Shown here: piece after piece, positions 6,104 through 7,177 of the stretch
Numbering within the stretch: the stretch's first letter is position 1
How the letters are laid out: the number at the start of each line of letters is the position of its first letter
Assembly: GCA_040882055.1 (NCBI GenBank)
Contig: JBBECA010000021.1
Span: 1 to 7,177 of the forward strand
Direction: 5' to 3'
Source: Nitriliruptor sp040882055
Lineage (GTDB): Bacteria; Actinomycetota; Nitriliruptoria; Nitriliruptorales; Nitriliruptoraceae
DNA length: 7,177 nucleotides
Program-made: the position numbers and the translations under genes
Notes under the pieces: model-generated
Told to the model about the DNA's origin: nothing
The model's input: the letters and a program-made list of their open reading frames with translations, nothing else
Databases searched by the model: none

Positions 6104-6871
6104 GTGATCGTCCGCAAGAGCCCCCGTCACATCGAAGGTCTCCGCGAGGCGGGACGCGTGGTCGCGCTCGCGCACGAGGCGATGTTCGCGAAGGCCGCCG
6201 TGGGTGTGACCACGCGCGAGCTCGACGAGATCGCGCGCGATGTGCTCCGCGAGCACGGGGCGACCTCGGCGTTCCTCGACTACCACCCGCACTTCGCGCC
6301 GTCGCCGTTCCCGGGGGTGATCTGCGCGTCGGTCAACGACGTGATCGTCCACGGCTGGCCCGACGACGTCCCGCTCGAGGACGGTGACCTCGTCAGCATC
6401 GACTTCGGCGCCATCCTCGACGGGTGGGTCGGCGACGCGGCGCGTTCGTACGTCGTCGGTGCCCCCCGCGAGGCGGACCTGACCCTCATCGGACGCACCG
6501 AGGCTGCCCTGTACGCCGGCATCGAGGCTGCGGTCCCGGGCAACCGCATGGGCGACGTGGCGCACGCCATCGGCACCATCGGTCGTGACAGCGGGTACGG
6601 CATCCCCGAAGGCTGGGGTGGCCACGGGGTCGGCCGCGAGATGCACGAGGACCCGTCGGTGCCGAACGAGGGCCCTCCGGGGCGGGGCCTCAAGCTCAAG
6701 GCGGGCCTGGTCATCGCGATCGAGCCGATGTTCCACGCCGGCGGCGACGACGCCTTCACCCTCGACGACGATGGTTGGACCGTCCGCACCGCCGATGGCA
6801 GCCGGGCCGCCCACGCCGAACACACCATCGCCATCACCGACGACGGACCGCGGACCCTCACCGAGGTGTGA
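6104..6871 (+). CDS. map: Methionine aminopeptidase, type I
   Basis: A 255-residue dinuclear metallopeptidase of the cytosol that removes the initiator methionine from nascent proteins whose second residue is small. The pita-bread fold signatures are all present: VIVHGWP with His83 (equivalent to E. coli His79); metal ligands Asp100 and Asp111 in SIDFGAILDGWVGDAARS; GHGVGREMHEDP with His181; AIEPMF with Glu207; and AEHTIAI with Glu239. There is no N-terminal zinc-finger extension and no type II insertion, so it is type Ia-like in length. The start is GTG, giving an N-terminus (IVRKSPRHIEGLREAGRVVA) that aligns with the family start. The ribosome site is weak (AGGTG, 4 bases upstream). The common neighbours secY, adk and infA are not in this window, so this may be one of several map copies, as is frequent in actinomycetes (inference). 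It converges with the DksA/TraR-like gene, with only 9 bases between stop codons. Confidence 0.97.
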   Translation: MIVRKSPRHIEGLREAGRVVALAHEAMFAKAAVGVTTRELDEIARDVLREHGATSAFLDYHPHFAPSPFPGVICASVNDVIVHGWPDDVPLEDGDLVSIDFGAILDGWVGDAARSYVVGAPREADLTLIGRTEAALYAGIEAAVPGNRMGDVAHAIGTIGRDSGYGIPEGWGGHGVGREMHEDPSVPNEGPPGRGLKLKAGLVIAIEPMFHAGGDDAFTLDDDGWTVRTADGSRAAHAEHTIAITDDGPRTLTEV

Positions 6872-6880
6872 CCGCCCCCG

Positions 6881-7177
6881 TCAGGCGGCGTGACTGACGC
6901 ACCGGGAGGTGAAGGGGCGCGCCTCGAGCCGCTCGACGGGGATCGGATCCCCGCACACGTCGCAGATCCCGAACGTGCCCGCGTCGACCTTCTCGAGGGC
7001 GCGCTCGACCTCGGCCAGCGAGGCGGCGATGGAGCGTGCCGTCAGCGTCGTGCTGATGCGCTCCACGGCCTCGGTGGTGCCGTCGCCGACGCGTTTGCCG
7101 AACGCGACCACCGCGGCCTCGTCGAGGTTGTCCCGGGGTCCGTGGAACTTGGGTGGGGGTCCTCCACCGGGAGCCGG
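6881..7177 (-). CDS. DksA/TraR-type zinc-finger protein (5' end outside window)
   Basis: C-terminal 98 residues of a protein of the DksA/TraR family, whose members bind RNA polymerase near the secondary channel; many actinobacterial versions have no proven role. The frame is open to the window edge. The visible part begins with a Pro/Gly-rich stretch, so the GTG at 7111 is probably not the true start. An acidic and helical region follows (DNLDEAAVVAFGKRV, then a predicted helix from about EAVERIS to EVERALEKVD). Next comes the finger, GTFGICDVCGDPIPVERLEARP, ending RCVSHAA. Zinc ligands by position are CxxC, a 17-residue loop, then C-x-x-H: the last ligand is His (codon at 6890-6892) where the family normally has Cys. 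The rest of the finger is well conserved. A regulatory role in transcription is inferred from the family only. Downstream it converges with the aminopeptidase gene, 9 bases apart. Confidence 0.85.
   Translation of the reverse strand, partial: PAPGGGPPPKFHGPRDNLDEAAVVAFGKRVGDGTTEAVERISTTLTARSIAASLAEVERALEKVDAGTFGICDVCGDPIPVERLEARPFTSRCVSHAA

Noticed and set aside
4699..6117. 472-residue open frame on the - strand opposite the aldolase gene
   Set aside because: Same antisense-shadow composition; it ends in an Arg/Gly/Pro-rich stretch over an intergenic gap and shows no known motif.
5867..6823. 318-residue open frame on the - strand opposite the aminopeptidase gene
   Set aside because: The aminopeptidase frame carries all metal ligands; the antisense product has no recognisable feature.
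7109..7111. GTG as start of the DksA/TraR-like protein
   Set aside because: The frame stays open through 22 more codons to the window edge, and the family's N-terminal coiled-coil would be too short; the gene is better read as partial.

Overview
The window is a compact, GC-rich stretch (roughly 70% G+C by eye, strong G/C at third codon positions). It holds seven protein genes and almost no free intergenic space; the longest gap is about 73 bases. I see no RNA gene, CRISPR array, insertion sequence, attachment site or origin. The gene set points to an actinomycete-type bacterium (Actinomycetota). The fructose-bisphosphate aldolase closely matches what I recall of the mycobacterial class II enzyme. 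One gene has a TAnnnT -10 box placed for a leaderless start codon, which is common in that phylum. Lineage below phylum cannot be fixed from this sequence.

Layout. (1) Positions 1-2704 carry a lipid or acyl-CoA block on the + strand: the 3' part of an acyl-CoA dehydrogenase gene, a second acyl-CoA dehydrogenase-like gene, and a TetR-family repressor that starts 8 bases after it. The first dehydrogenase keeps the flavin-loop motif and the catalytic glutamate. The second lacks both but keeps the Arg-x-Gln-Phe-Gly flavin-contact motif that the first lacks. The pair therefore looks like the two halves of a heteromeric dehydrogenase. (2) Positions 2770-3147 encode a small DUF983-type membrane protein with two CxxC pairs. 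(3) Positions 3210-6051 form a central-carbon block: an alpha-D-phosphohexomutase of the PgcA/PGM2/PmmB type, probably from a leaderless promoter, followed by class II fructose-bisphosphate aldolase. (4) Positions 6104-6871 encode type I methionine aminopeptidase, probably from its own promoter. (5) Converging on it from the right edge, on the - strand, is the 3' part of a DksA/TraR-type zinc-finger gene whose fourth zinc ligand is His instead of Cys.

How they work together. The two dehydrogenases and the TetR gene are probably one operon for oxidation of a specific acyl-CoA, with the repressor answering to a CoA thioester or a related ligand (inference). The mutase and aldolase serve sugar-phosphate interconversion and glycolysis/gluconeogenesis. 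The aminopeptidase and the DksA/TraR-like protein are housekeeping or global-regulation genes. I found no clear new biological system. The most informative points are the split active-site motifs of the dehydrogenase pair, the CCCH zinc finger, and the leaderless promoter that corrects a start codon.
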